A stretch of 64,000 bases of DNA from Lysobacter daejeonensis GH1-9 (GCF_000768355.1 NZ_AVPU01000012.1:34373-98372); one strand, 5' to 3'. Shown: positions 41,669 through 51,990, numbered from the stretch's first letter. Notes: generated by a model from the letters alone, not told the origin. Made by a program: numbers and translations.

Positions 41669-42231
41669 GCGTGCCCGGCGTAATCAGCCAGGTGGGCGAA
41701 GTCGACACCGATGCGACCCGCCGCCGCTTGCCAGCGCGCCTCCAGCGGCAGCGCGAACAGCAGCTCGGCGTCCACCGGCGCGGTCAGCCAGTCGTTCTCC
41801 GTGAGTTCGTGCTCCAGCTGGCCTTGGCCCCAACCCGCACAGCCCAGCGCCACGATGGCATGCGCTGGGCCTTCGCCCTTGGCCATCGCCTCCAGGATGT
41901 CGCGCGAGGTGGTGAGGAACAACGCTTCGCTGACCTGCAGCGAGGAGTCCCAACGCATGCCGCCGTCGTGCAGCACGAAGCCGCGCTCCGGGTGCACCGG
42001 CCCGCCGGCCAGCACGATCTGCGCGGCCATCGCCGGGTCATGCGCTTCCAACCCCATCTGGCCGAGCACGTCGCCCAGGGTGTATTCGGACGCCTTGTTG
42101 ACCATGATGCCCATCGCGCCGTCGTCGTCGTGCTGGCACACCAGGGTCACGCTGCGCGCGAAATTGCCGTCCGCCAGCGCCGGCAGCGCGATCAGCAACT
42201 GGTTGGTCAGGGGCGTGGGCATGAGCGACAT
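41665..42231 (-). CDS. yqgE: YqgE/AlgH family protein
   Basis: A 188-residue UPF0301 (DUF179) protein: LTNQLLIALPALADGNFARSVTLVCQHDDDGAMGIMVNK, then LAGGPVHPERGFVLHD and ALGCAGWGQGQLEHE. The function is not settled; it is widespread next to ruvX. The start is preceded by TAGAAT and six bases, with no ribosome site, suggesting a leaderless message. Confidence 0.92.
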   Translation of the reverse strand: MSLMPTPLTNQLLIALPALADGNFARSVTLVCQHDDDGAMGIMVNKASEYTLGDVLGQMGLEAHDPAMAAQIVLAGGPVHPERGFVLHDGGMRWDSSLQVSEALFLTTSRDILEAMAKGEGPAHAIVALGCAGWGQGQLEHELTENDWLTAPVDAELLFALPLEARWQAAAGRIGVDFAHLADYAGHA

Positions 42232-42237
42232 GCGCCC

Positions 42238-42243
42238 ATTCTA
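42238..42243 (-). promoter_or_regulatory. -10-like element six bases before yqgE
   Basis: Reading on the minus strand: TAGAAT, GGGCGC, then ATG (42231). This is the clearest example of the possible leaderless arrangement in the window. Confidence 0.5.
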
Positions 42244-42283
42244 GCCCGTGCCATACTCGGGGCGACATTCACGGACGAGCCTC

Positions 42284-44074
<1,791 letters not shown>

Positions 44075-44080
44075 ACCGCC

Positions 44081-44635
44081 ATGTCATCCTATTGTGATTT
44101 CGCCACCGGGCATCCCCTCCACGGCCCCTACCACGACACCGAGTACGGCTTCCCGCACCGCGACGAGGCGGTGCTGTTCGAGCGTCTGGTGCTGGAGATC
44201 AACCAGGCTGGGCTGAGCTGGGAAACCATCCTGAAAAAGCGCGAGGGCTTCCGCCGCGCCTACGATGGCTTCGACGTGGACACCGTGGCCGCCTACGGTC
44301 CGCGCGACCGCGAGCGCCTGTTGGCCGACCCGGGGATCATCCGCAACCGGCTGAAGGTGGAGGCGGCCATCCACAACGCACAGGTGGTGCAACGGTTGCG
44401 GACGTCGCACGGCGGCTTTGCCGACTGGTTGGACGCGCACCTGCTGGACGCCGGGAGTGCCCGCGACAAGGCGGGCTGGGTGAAGTTGTTCAAGCGCACC
44501 TTCCGCTTCACCGGCGGGGAGATCACCGGCGAGTTCCTGATGAGCCTGGGTTACCTGCCGGGCACGCACCGCGCGGATTGCCCGGTCCACGCGCGGATCG
44601 CCGAACTGCAGCCGCCGTGGATGCGGGCGCGGTGA
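44081..44635 (+). CDS. tag: DNA-3-methyladenine glycosylase I (Tag)
   Basis: A 184-residue helix-hairpin-helix glycosylase excising 3-methyladenine. The zinc snap is present: the N-terminal cysteine (YCDFA), histidine in YHDTEYG, and the C-terminal HRADCPVH. EINQAGLSWETILKKREGFRRAY is the typical substrate region. It probably follows the DUF4153 gene in one transcript. Confidence 0.95.
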   Translation: MSSYCDFATGHPLHGPYHDTEYGFPHRDEAVLFERLVLEINQAGLSWETILKKREGFRRAYDGFDVDTVAAYGPRDRERLLADPGIIRNRLKVEAAIHNAQVVQRLRTSHGGFADWLDAHLLDAGSARDKAGWVKLFKRTFRFTGGEITGEFLMSLGYLPGTHRADCPVHARIAELQPPWMRAR

Positions 44636-44675
44636 CGTCCACGCTGGAAGAGATCACACCCATGGAGAGGTATTG

Positions 44676-45869
44676 ATGGATCGTCGACGTTTCCTTGCCG
44701 CTGGCGGCTTGACCGCGGCATCACCGTTGTTCGCGCATGCCGCCACAGCGGCCTTTCCGGGCGCCCGAACCACTGCCATTGGCGGGCAGGCACGACCGGA
44801 GGCCACGCCCACGATGTTCACCCAGGTCAACTTCATCGCTGATGGATTGAACCTGCGCCCCGCCGAGTACGCCGCACTGCTGGCGGAGACCGTGGCGGGC
44901 GGCGACGTCGAGGCCGACAATTACAGCCTTGGCGGCGCCATCGAGCAGTTGGAGCAGACCTTTGCCCGCCTGCTGGGCAAGGAGGCCGCCATGTTCGTGC
45001 CCACCGGCACGCTGGCCAACCATCTTGCCGTGCGCACGCTGGCCGGCAATGACCGCCGGGTGCTGGTCCAGGCCGAAAGCCACCTCTACGCCGACAGTGG
45101 GGACGGAGCCACCACGCTCAGCGGCCTCAACCTGATCCCACTGTTACCGGGAGCGGTGACGCTGACGGTGGATGACGTTCGGCCGTGGGTGGAGCGCTCT
45201 GTCGGCGGCCGGGTGCCCGGCAAGATCGGCGCAATTTCCGTGGAAAGTCCGGTGCGCAGGCTGGGCCATCGCATGGCCGACTTCAGCGAGTTGCAACGGC
45301 TAAGCACCTACGCCCGCGGACAGGGCATCCGCATGCACCTGGATGGCGCGCGGCTGTTCAACCTGCCGCAGCACTCCGGCCACACCGTCCACGATTACAC
45401 CCAGCTTTTCGACACGGTGTACGTGTCGCTCTGGAAGCACTTCAACGCCGCCAGTGGTGCCATCCTCGCTGGCGATGCCGCGTTGATCAACGGCCTGTAT
45501 CACACGCGCCGCATGTTTGGCGGTTCATTGCCACACGCGTGGCCGCAGGTCGCTGTGGCGCAACGCTTCGCCGCCACCTACCAGCAGGACTATGCGAAGG
45601 CGTGGCAGGCAGCGGAGGCGATCATCGCGCAACTGCGGGCGGACGGGCGGTTCGCCATTCGCAAGCTTGAAGATGGCACCAGCCTTTTCTACATGACGGT
45701 GGCTGGAGCAGACCATCAAAAGCTGGCTGCACGCGCCCGCGCGCGCGGCGTGACCTTGGCACCGCCGCCTTCCGGTCAAAGCGAATTCACGATGCAGGTG
45801 AATACCAGCCTGCTGCGCATGCCGCCCGCCAAGGTGGCGGGCGTACTGATCGACGCCCTGGCCGGCTGA
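44676..45869 (+). CDS. Threonine aldolase / beta-eliminating lyase family protein with Tat leader
   Basis: A 397-residue PLP-fold protein of the threonine aldolase group: IADGLNLRPAEYA, AMFVPTGTLANHLAVRTL and VSLWKHFNAASGAIL, where the lysine should hold PLP. Unusually, it begins MDRRRFLAAGGLTAASPLFAHA, a twin-arginine signal, suggesting export with bound cofactor. Normal aldolases are cytoplasmic. GGAGAGG lies five bases before the ATG at 44676; a TTG one codon earlier is not needed. Reaction and substrate are not certain. It converges on pilU. Confidence 0.8.
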   Translation: MDRRRFLAAGGLTAASPLFAHAATAAFPGARTTAIGGQARPEATPTMFTQVNFIADGLNLRPAEYAALLAETVAGGDVEADNYSLGGAIEQLEQTFARLLGKEAAMFVPTGTLANHLAVRTLAGNDRRVLVQAESHLYADSGDGATTLSGLNLIPLLPGAVTLTVDDVRPWVERSVGGRVPGKIGAISVESPVRRLGHRMADFSELQRLSTYARGQGIRMHLDGARLFNLPQHSGHTVHDYTQLFDTVYVSLWKHFNAASGAILAGDAALINGLYHTRRMFGGSLPHAWPQVAVAQRFAATYQQDYAKAWQAAEAIIAQLRADGRFAIRKLEDGTSLFYMTVAGADHQKLAARARARGVTLAPPPSGQSEFTMQVNTSLLRMPPAKVAGVLIDALAG

Positions 45870-45876
45870 GCCGGCC
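45860..45876. terminator. Hairpin spanning the stop codon of the aldolase homologue
   Basis: GGCCGGC-TGA-GCCGGCC: a 7-bp stem with the stop codon as its loop, ending one base before the pilU stop. There is no T-run; possible terminator for both genes. Confidence 0.4.
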
Positions 45877-47007
45877 TCAGCGCACCTCGGCCAAGTCAAC
45901 GCCATCCAGGCCGGCAGACAGGGTCTTGGCATCGCCGCCCTGCGCCAGCTTGATGCGCAGGCGCACCTCGTTCTGGCTGTCGGCGTAGCGCAGCGCATCC
46001 TCGTAGGTGATCTCACCGGCCTGGTACAGCTCGAACAGGGCCTGGTCGAAGGTCTTCATGCCCAGCTGCACGGACTCCTTCATCACTTCCTTGAGCTTGT
46101 GGATCTCGCCGTCGCGGATGTAGTCCTGCACCAGCGGCGTGCCCAGCAGGATCTCCATCGCCACGCGGCGGCCCTTGCCATCCGGGGTCGGGATCAGCTG
46201 TTGTGCGACCACGCCCTTGATGTTGAGCGACAGGTCCATCAGCAACTGGCCGCGGCGGTCCTCGGGGAAGAAGTTGATGATGCGGTCCATCGCCTGGTTG
46301 GCGTTGTTGGCGTGCAGCGTGCACAGCACCAGGTGGCCGGTTTCGGCAAAGGCGATGGCGTGGTCCATGCCCTCGCGGGTACGCACCTCGCCGATCATGA
46401 TCACGTCCGGTGCCTGGCGCAGGGTGTTCTTCAGCGCCGCTTCCCAGCTCTCGGTGTCGATGCCGACCTCGCGCTGGGTGATGATGCAGCCCTCGTGCTT
46501 GTGCACGAATTCGATCGGGTCCTCGATCGTGATGATGTGGCCGGTCGAGTTCATGTTGCGGTAGCCGATCATCGCCGCCAGCGAGGTGGACTTACCCGTA
46601 CCGGTCGCGCCGACGAAGATGATGATGCCGCGCTTGGTCATCGCCAGCGTCTTGATGATCGGCGGCAGGTTCAGCTCTTCCACCGTCGGGATCTTGGTCT
46701 CGATGCGGCGCAGGACCATGCCGACCTGGTTGCGCTGGTAGAAGCACGACACGCGGAAGCGGCCCACGCCGGACACGCCGATGGCGAAGTTGCACTCGTG
46801 GGTTTTCTCGAACTCCTCGCGCTGCTGCGGCGTCATCACGTTCAGCACCAGGTCGCGACTCTGTTGCGGCGTAAGCGCGGTCTGGGTGATGGGCGAGATC
46901 TTGCCGTGCACCTTCATCGAGGGCGGCATGCCGGCGGTGATGAACAGGTCCGAGGCCTTCTGGTGGGCCATCAGCTTGAGGAACGAGGTGAAATCGATGG
47001 TGCTCAT
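45877..47007 (-). CDS. pilU: Type IV pilus retraction ATPase PilU
   Basis: A 376-residue secretion ATPase of the PilT family: Walker A GATGTGKST, Asp box IIFVG...TIEDPIEF, Walker B IMIGEVRT and His box TLHANNANQAMDRI. The extended C-terminal end and the N-terminal FTSFLKLMAHQKASDLF fit PilU rather than PilT. PilU assists PilT in pilus retraction for twitching. It lies 71 bp downstream of pilT in the same direction. Confidence 0.95.
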   Translation of the reverse strand: MSTIDFTSFLKLMAHQKASDLFITAGMPPSMKVHGKISPITQTALTPQQSRDLVLNVMTPQQREEFEKTHECNFAIGVSGVGRFRVSCFYQRNQVGMVLRRIETKIPTVEELNLPPIIKTLAMTKRGIIIFVGATGTGKSTSLAAMIGYRNMNSTGHIITIEDPIEFVHKHEGCIITQREVGIDTESWEAALKNTLRQAPDVIMIGEVRTREGMDHAIAFAETGHLVLCTLHANNANQAMDRIINFFPEDRRGQLLMDLSLNIKGVVAQQLIPTPDGKGRRVAMEILLGTPLVQDYIRDGEIHKLKEVMKESVQLGMKTFDQALFELYQAGEITYEDALRYADSQNEVRLRIKLAQGGDAKTLSAGLDGVDLAEVR

Positions 47008-47078
47008 CCGGTACTCCCTTGCCGCGCGCCCCTGGGCGACACGGCGTACAAATCAATGAAACGCGGCGACGCGCGCCG

Positions 47079-48116
47079 TCACTCGAACAGCCGCTTGTCC
47101 TTCGCGTACTCCCGCGCCTGCGGGCGCAGGATCAGGCCGCGCTTGACCAGGTCCTGCAGGTGCTGGTCCAGGGTCATCATGCCGGCCGCCTGGCCGGTCT
47201 GGATGGCCGAGTACATCTGCGCCACTTTGTCCTCGCGGATCAGGTTGCGGATGGCCGGGGTGCCGACCATGATTTCCCACGCCGCGGTACGGCCACCGCC
47301 CACCTTCTTCAGCAGCGCCTGGCTGATCACCGCACGCAGCGACTCCGACAGCATCGAGCGGACCATCGGCTTCTCGCCGGCGGGGAACACGTCGATGATG
47401 CGGTCGATGGTCTTGGCCGCCGACGAGGTGTGCAGGGTGGCGAACACCAGGTGGCCGGTCTCCGCCGCGGTCAGCGCCAGGCGGATCGTCTCGATGTCGC
47501 GCATTTCGCCGACCAGGATGTAGTCCGGGTCCTCACGCAGCGCGCTGCGCAGCGCCTCGTTGAAGCCGTGCGTGTCGCGGTGCACTTCTCGCTGGTTGAT
47601 CAGGCACTTCTGCGAGGTATGCACGAACTCGATCGGGTCTTCGACCGACAGCACGTGGCCATACTCGTTCTTGTTGATGTGGTCGATCATCGCCGCCAGC
47701 GTGGTCGACTTGCCCGAACCCGTCGGGCCGGTGACCAGGATCAGGCCCTGCGGCTGGTCGATCAGGTCCTTGAAGATCTTCGGGCAATTCAGATCCTCCA
47801 GGGTCAGCACCTCGGACGGAATGGTACGGAACACCGCACCGGCGCCGCGGTTCTGGTTGAAGGCGTTGACGCGGAAACGCGCCAGCCCCGGGATCTCGAA
47901 CGAGAAGTCGACCTCGAGGAACTCCTCGTAGTCGCGGCGCTGCTTGTCCGACATGATGTCGTACACCAGCGCGTGCACCTGCTTGTGCTCCAGCGCCGGG
48001 ATGTTGATGCGGCGGACGTCGCCGTCCACGCGGATCATCGGCGGCAAACCAGCCGACAGGTGAAGGTCAGAAGCCTTGTTCTTGACCGAGAACGCCAACA
48101 GTTCGGCGATATCCAT
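47079..48116 (-). CDS. pilT: Type IV pilus retraction ATPase PilT
   Basis: A 345-residue hexameric ATPase: MDIAELLAFSVKNKASDLHLSAGLPP, Walker A GPTGSGKST, SVEDPIEFVH, Walker B ILVGEMRD, and the AIRNLIRE motif near the C-terminus that is diagnostic for PilT retraction activity. The start at 48116 gives the canonical N-terminus; an upstream GTG/ATG extension is not family-like. It is divergent from yggS across a 108-bp gap containing a 16-bp palindrome. Confidence 0.97.
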   Translation of the reverse strand: MDIAELLAFSVKNKASDLHLSAGLPPMIRVDGDVRRINIPALEHKQVHALVYDIMSDKQRRDYEEFLEVDFSFEIPGLARFRVNAFNQNRGAGAVFRTIPSEVLTLEDLNCPKIFKDLIDQPQGLILVTGPTGSGKSTTLAAMIDHINKNEYGHVLSVEDPIEFVHTSQKCLINQREVHRDTHGFNEALRSALREDPDYILVGEMRDIETIRLALTAAETGHLVFATLHTSSAAKTIDRIIDVFPAGEKPMVRSMLSESLRAVISQALLKKVGGGRTAAWEIMVGTPAIRNLIREDKVAQMYSAIQTGQAAGMMTLDQHLQDLVKRGLILRPQAREYAKDKRLFE

Positions 48117-48142
48117 GCGTGCTCCCCCGCACTGCGTCGGAA

Positions 48143-48158
48143 CCGGTCGCGCGACCGG
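48143..48158. promoter_or_regulatory. 16-bp perfect palindrome between pilT and yggS
   Basis: CCGGTCGC-GCGACCGG, in the 108-bp divergent gap, 27 bp upstream of the pilT start. Possibly an operator for a dimeric regulator. A TATAGA at 48192-48197 may belong to the yggS promoter. Confidence 0.45.
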
Positions 48159-48224
48159 CAAGTTGGAACGATACTACCCCTTGCGAAGCAGTATAGACCT
48201 GTACCTGTGTCGCCAATCCATCCC

Positions 48225-48923
48225 ATGGACGAGACCACCGACGAGCTGGCGCGCGCCCTTCAGGGCGTACTCCGGCAACTGGATAACGCAGCCTGTTCAG
48301 CCAAGCGGCCAACGCCGCGGCTGCTGGCGGTCAGCAAGACCCAACCGGCGGCGCGGGTGGCGGTACTGGCCGCGGCCGGCCATCGCGCCTTTGGCGAAAA
48401 CTATGTGCAGGAAGCGGCGACCAAGATCGCTGCACTGGCGTCACTGGGGCTGGAGTGGCACCTGATCGGCCACCTGCAGTCGAACAAGGCCAAGGACGCG
48501 GCGGAACTGTTCGACTGGGTGCAGACAGTGGACCGGGCCAAGCTGGTAACGGCGCTGGCCCGCCACCGCAGCGCTGAACGGCCGCCGCTGAACGTGCTGG
48601 TGCAGGTCAATATCGATGACGAGGCGAGCAAGCACGGGTGCCGGCCCGATGAGGTGGCGGCACTCGCGGAGGCCATCGCTGCCGAGCCGCGGCTGCGACT
48701 GCGGGGACTGATGGCCATTCCCACGCCGTGGCCGGACCTGGAGAAGCGCCGCGCGGCCTTTGCCCAGGTGCGGCAGCTGTACGAAGCGCTGCAGCAGGCC
48801 CATCCCGGGGTGGATACCCTGTCGATGGGCATGAGCGAGGACCATGCCGTGGCCATCGCCGAAGGTGCGACCATGGTGCGCGTGGGCACGGCCCTGTTCG
48901 GGCGTCGCCCGGCCGCCGGATAG
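48225..48923 (+). CDS. yggS: YggS/PipY family pyridoxal phosphate homeostasis protein
   Basis: A 232-residue PLP-binding TIM-barrel protein. The cofactor lysine is in LLAVSKTQPA; FGENYVQEAATKI, WHLIGHLQSNKAKD and MGMSEDHAVAIAEGATMVRVG are the family signatures. It buffers free PLP rather than catalysing a known reaction. ATG at 48225 gives the right length; the frame is open far upstream only as a by-product of high GC. It precedes proC. Confidence 0.95.
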   Translation: MDETTDELARALQGVLRQLDNAACSAKRPTPRLLAVSKTQPAARVAVLAAAGHRAFGENYVQEAATKIAALASLGLEWHLIGHLQSNKAKDAAELFDWVQTVDRAKLVTALARHRSAERPPLNVLVQVNIDDEASKHGCRPDEVAALAEAIAAEPRLRLRGLMAIPTPWPDLEKRRAAFAQVRQLYEALQQAHPGVDTLSMGMSEDHAVAIAEGATMVRVGTALFGRRPAAG

Positions 48924-49027
48924 GCGCTGCCCGTGCGGACCCCGCGCATACCCGGCGTCCCGGCCATGCACGCCATGCCGGTCGCGTCTTATCACCCCGA
49001 CCCCCATCCCGGACAGCAGGAAGCCCC

Positions 49028-49858
49028 ATGAACCATCAATCTCCTGCCAGCCTCGCCTTCATCGGCGGCGGCAACATGGCCCGCAGCCTGATCGGCGGCC
49101 TCGTGGCCCGCGGCGCGGACCCGACCACGATCCGCGTCGCCGAGCCCGTGGATGCGCTGCGGCATGCAATGCAACAGGACTTCGGCGTCCACACCTTCGA
49201 CCACGCGGCCGATGCGGTGCAGGGCGCGGACGCCTGGGTGTTGGCGGTGAAACCGCAGGTCATGCGCGCCGTCTGCGAAGCGCTGACTACGCAGGCCCAG
49301 GCCACGCGGCCGCTGGTGGTGTCCATCGCCGCCGGCATCACCGCCGGGCAACTGGACCGCTGGCTGGGAGGCTCATTGGCGGTGGTCCGCGCCATGCCCA
49401 ACACGCCGGCACTGCTCGGTGCGGGCGTGACGGGCCTGTTTGCCAATGCCGCGACCGACAACGCGGGCCGGGCCCGTGCCGCGGCGCTGCTCGGCGCGGT
49501 GGGCGCCACAGTGTGGATCGACGACGAGCACCTGATGGACGCGGTGACCGCGGTATCCGGCAGCGGCCCGGCCTACGTGTTCCTGCTGGCCGAGGCCATG
49601 CAGCAGGCCGGTGAGGCGCAGGGACTGGACCCCGCCGCGGCGCGGGTGCTGGCGGCGCAGACCCTGCTGGGCGCGGCGCGCATGCTGACCGAGCGCGAGG
49701 AACCGGCCGACGTGCTGCGTGCCCGCGTCACCTCGCCGGGCGGCACGACGCAGGCGGCCATCGAAACCTTCGAGGCGGGTGGCTTCCGCGGGCTGGTGGC
49801 CAGGGCCATCGACGCGGCCACCACCCGCGGTCGCGAACTGTCCGCCGCCAACGACTGA
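49028..49858 (+). CDS. proC: Pyrroline-5-carboxylate reductase (ProC)
   Basis: A 276-residue NAD(P)H enzyme completing proline synthesis. It has the nucleotide motif FIGGGNMARSL, AMPNTPALLGAG and the C-terminal dimer stretch VTSPGGTTQAAIETFE. The ATG at 49028 is chosen by the family N-terminus. Position after yggS and next to pilT-pilU is the same as in Pseudomonas, supporting the assignment. Confidence 0.96.
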   Translation: MNHQSPASLAFIGGGNMARSLIGGLVARGADPTTIRVAEPVDALRHAMQQDFGVHTFDHAADAVQGADAWVLAVKPQVMRAVCEALTTQAQATRPLVVSIAAGITAGQLDRWLGGSLAVVRAMPNTPALLGAGVTGLFANAATDNAGRARAAALLGAVGATVWIDDEHLMDAVTAVSGSGPAYVFLLAEAMQQAGEAQGLDPAAARVLAAQTLLGAARMLTEREEPADVLRARVTSPGGTTQAAIETFEAGGFRGLVARAIDAATTRGRELSAAND

Positions 49859-49876
49859 GTCACCGGGAGTGTTGCC

Positions 49877-50455
49877 ATGATGCCCAGTTCCACGCCGATG
49901 TTGCCTCCCAGCGCATGCCTTGCCCTGGGCAACCACTCCGGCAGCCCACTCCCGTTGGCGCGGCGCCGTCGTGTGGCCGCCACTTGGATACCCCTGCTCA
50001 CCTGCCTGCTACTGGGTGGCTGCGGCGGCGATACCGGCCCCGCCGGTCCGCCCGCTGCCGCGACTGCTCCCTCTGCACCGCAGGAGGCCGTGACCCGGAT
50101 CGGCGACGTGACCATCCGCGCGAGCGTGGTGCAGACCTCCACCCTGCCCGACACGGTGGCCATGCAGTACGGCATCGAGCGCAGCGACCGCCTCGCCCTG
50201 CTGCTGGTGGCCGTGCGCCAAGGGCCGGAAGCGCAGGAAACCGCGCTGCCGGCAACCATCACCGCCACCGCCACCGACCTGCGCGGCCGACGCCAGGACA
50301 TTCCGATGCGCGAGTTGCGCACCGGCGACCTGCTCGATTACGTGGGCACCGCCGAGATCGACCTGCCCGACACCATGCGCTTCGAGCTCACCATCGTGCG
50401 CGAAGGCGGCGCCCGGTCGACGATGCAGTTCAACCGCGAGTTCTATCCGCGCTGA
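49877..50455 (+). CDS. DUF4426 domain-containing lipoprotein
   Basis: A 192-residue protein. A basic N-terminus is followed by a hydrophobic stretch and the lipobox LLLGGC (cysteine near residue 49), so the mature protein should be lipid-anchored; the N-terminal region before it is long, and a later start is possible. The mature part resembles DUF4426 (IGDVTIRASVVQTSTLPDTVAMQYGIERSDRLALLLVAV), known from the proC-pilT neighbourhood in Pseudomonas. Function unknown. Its last 26 bp overlap the btuF-like gene tail to tail. Confidence 0.78.
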   Translation: MMPSSTPMLPPSACLALGNHSGSPLPLARRRRVAATWIPLLTCLLLGGCGGDTGPAGPPAAATAPSAPQEAVTRIGDVTIRASVVQTSTLPDTVAMQYGIERSDRLALLLVAVRQGPEAQETALPATITATATDLRGRRQDIPMRELRTGDLLDYVGTAEIDLPDTMRFELTIVREGGARSTMQFNREFYPR

Positions 50456-51257
50456 CCGTGCGCGGGTCGTCCCCGCGCGCCCAAGCCTGCACCACTGCGG
50501 CGATCTCGCGCACGCCATCGGTCAGCGCCGCGGGCCCCGGCTGCAGGATCGCGGGTGACTTGATCTCGTGCAGCCAACCGCCGCGCACTGCGGGGACCGT
50601 CTCCCAGCCCGGGCGCGCGGCCACCTTCTCGGGCCGGAACTTCTTGCCGCACCACGAGCCCAGCACGATGTCCGGCGCGCGGGCCACCACCTCGTCGCCA
50701 TTGGCCAGGATGCGGCCCTTGGCCAGCGACTCGGTGGCGCGTTCGGGAAAGACGTCGTCGCCGCCGGCAATGCGCACCAGCTCGGACACCCAGCGGATGC
50801 CGGTGATCAGCGGGTCGTCCCATTCCTCGAAATAGACCTTGGGTCGGCGCGGCAGGCGTGCGGCTGCGTCGGCGATGGCGTCGAGGCCCCGCTGCAGCTC
50901 GTCGGCATAGGCAATCGCGCGCTCTGCGGCGCCCACCATGGCACCCAGGCGGCGGATGTAATCGAGGATGCCATCCACGCTGCGGTGGTTGCTGATCCAC
51001 ACTTCCACGCCATGGCGGATCAGTTCGGCGGCGATGTCGGCCTGGATGTCGGAGAAACCGATGACGAAATCCGGCTGCAGCTTCAGGATCTCGCCGATCT
51101 TCGCGCTGGTGAAGGCACTGACCTTGGGCTTTTCCTTGCGCGCAATGGCCGGGCGCACGGTGAAGCCGCTGATGCCGACGATGCGGTGCTGCTCACCGAG
51201 CGCGTACAGCGTCTCGGTGGGCTCTTCGGTCAGGCAGACAATGCGTTGGGGTCCCAT
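50430..51257 (-). CDS. BtuF-like cobalamin-binding/ABC solute-binding fold protein
   Basis: A 275-residue protein of the BtuF/FepB (peripla_BP_2) fold: RIVCLTEEPTETLYALGEQHRIVGISGF, LQPDFVIGFSDIQADIAAELI and RWVSELVRIAGGDDVFPE. It starts without a signal peptide, so it may be cytoplasmic or have an undetected start, and no ABC permease or ATPase is nearby. Cobalamin binding is a family inference only. The 3' end overlaps the DUF4426 gene by 26 bp. Confidence 0.75.
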   Translation of the reverse strand: MGPQRIVCLTEEPTETLYALGEQHRIVGISGFTVRPAIARKEKPKVSAFTSAKIGEILKLQPDFVIGFSDIQADIAAELIRHGVEVWISNHRSVDGILDYIRRLGAMVGAAERAIAYADELQRGLDAIADAAARLPRRPKVYFEEWDDPLITGIRWVSELVRIAGGDDVFPERATESLAKGRILANGDEVVARAPDIVLGSWCGKKFRPEKVAARPGWETVPAVRGGWLHEIKSPAILQPGPAALTDGVREIAAVVQAWARGDDPRTVSADRTRG

Positions 51258-51263
51258 CGCGCC

Positions 51264-51269
51264 ATTCTG
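51264..51269 (-). promoter_or_regulatory. -10-like element six bases before the btuF-like gene
   Basis: On the minus strand: CAGAAT, GGCGCG, then ATG (51257). Possible leaderless start. Confidence 0.38.
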
Positions 51270-51296
51270 CCCAAGGCTTCGGGCCGGCGACAGCGA

Positions 51297-51899
51297 TTAC
51301 GGGTACAACATGCGCCGCGACCACGCGCCAACGGCGTCGACTTCGTAATGCTGCCGCTCGTGCAGGCGGAAATCGGCGCCGTACCAGAACTCGATGGTCT
51401 CCGGCTTGACCCGGAAACCGGTCCAGCGCGGTGGGCGCGCGACTTCGCGGCCATCGAACTCGCGCTCGGCGTCGGCCAGCCGCTGTTCAAAGGTGTCCCG
51501 GTCGGGCAGGGTCTGCGACTGCTTCGATGCCCACGCGCCCAGCTGGCTGACCCGCGGCCGCGAGGCGAAGTATGCGTCGGCCTCGGCATCGGACACGATT
51601 TCCACCGCCCCCTCGATGCGCACCTGCACGCCGTTGCGCACGCGTGGCCAGTGGAACAACAGCGCGGCGTGCGGATTTGCCTGCAACTCCCGACCCTTGC
51701 GCCCATCCAGGTGGGTGTAGAAGACGAAGCCGCGACGGTCGCGCGACTTGAGCAGGACCACCCGCGCCGAAGGCCGCCCCTGCGGCGTGGCGGTGGCCAC
51801 GGTCATGGCGGTGGGGTCGGGTTCACCGGCCGTGGCGGCCTCGGCGAACAGGGTGTCGAAGGTGGCGAGGGCTTCGCCCAGCAGGTCGGTCGTGTCCAT
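51297..51899 (-). CDS. pdxH: Pyridoxamine 5'-phosphate oxidase (PdxH)
   Basis: A 200-residue FMN enzyme making pyridoxal 5'-phosphate. Family pieces are [41 protein letters not shown] (given in parts here) with the FMN-binding [23 protein letters not shown] and [11 protein letters not shown]. The start is the ATG at 51899 ([10 protein letters not shown]); an in-frame ATG three codons earlier is possible. It may supply PLP used by several enzymes here. It is followed by the btuF-like gene 39 bp downstream. Confidence 0.93.
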   Translation of the reverse strand: MDTTDLLGEALATFDTLFAEAATAGEPDPTAMTVATATPQGRPSARVVLLKSRDRRGFVFYTHLDGRKGRELQANPHAALLFHWPRVRNGVQVRIEGAVEIVSDAEADAYFASRPRVSQLGAWASKQSQTLPDRDTFEQRLADAEREFDGREVARPPRWTGFRVKPETIEFWYGADFRLHERQHYEVDAVGAWSRRMLYP

Positions 51900-51906
51900 G
51901 CTGCGC

Positions 51907-51912
51907 ATTGTG
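51907..51912 (-). promoter_or_regulatory. -10-like element seven bases before pdxH
   Basis: On the minus strand: CACAAT, GCGCAGC, then ATG (51899). A weaker member of the possible leaderless set. Confidence 0.3.
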
Positions 51913-51990
51913 CGCCATCCCCCCAGTCCGCCGCCTGATCCGGATCAACCTGCGACGGGCGGCGCGCCTTGGCACCGCCCGCCCATGTCC

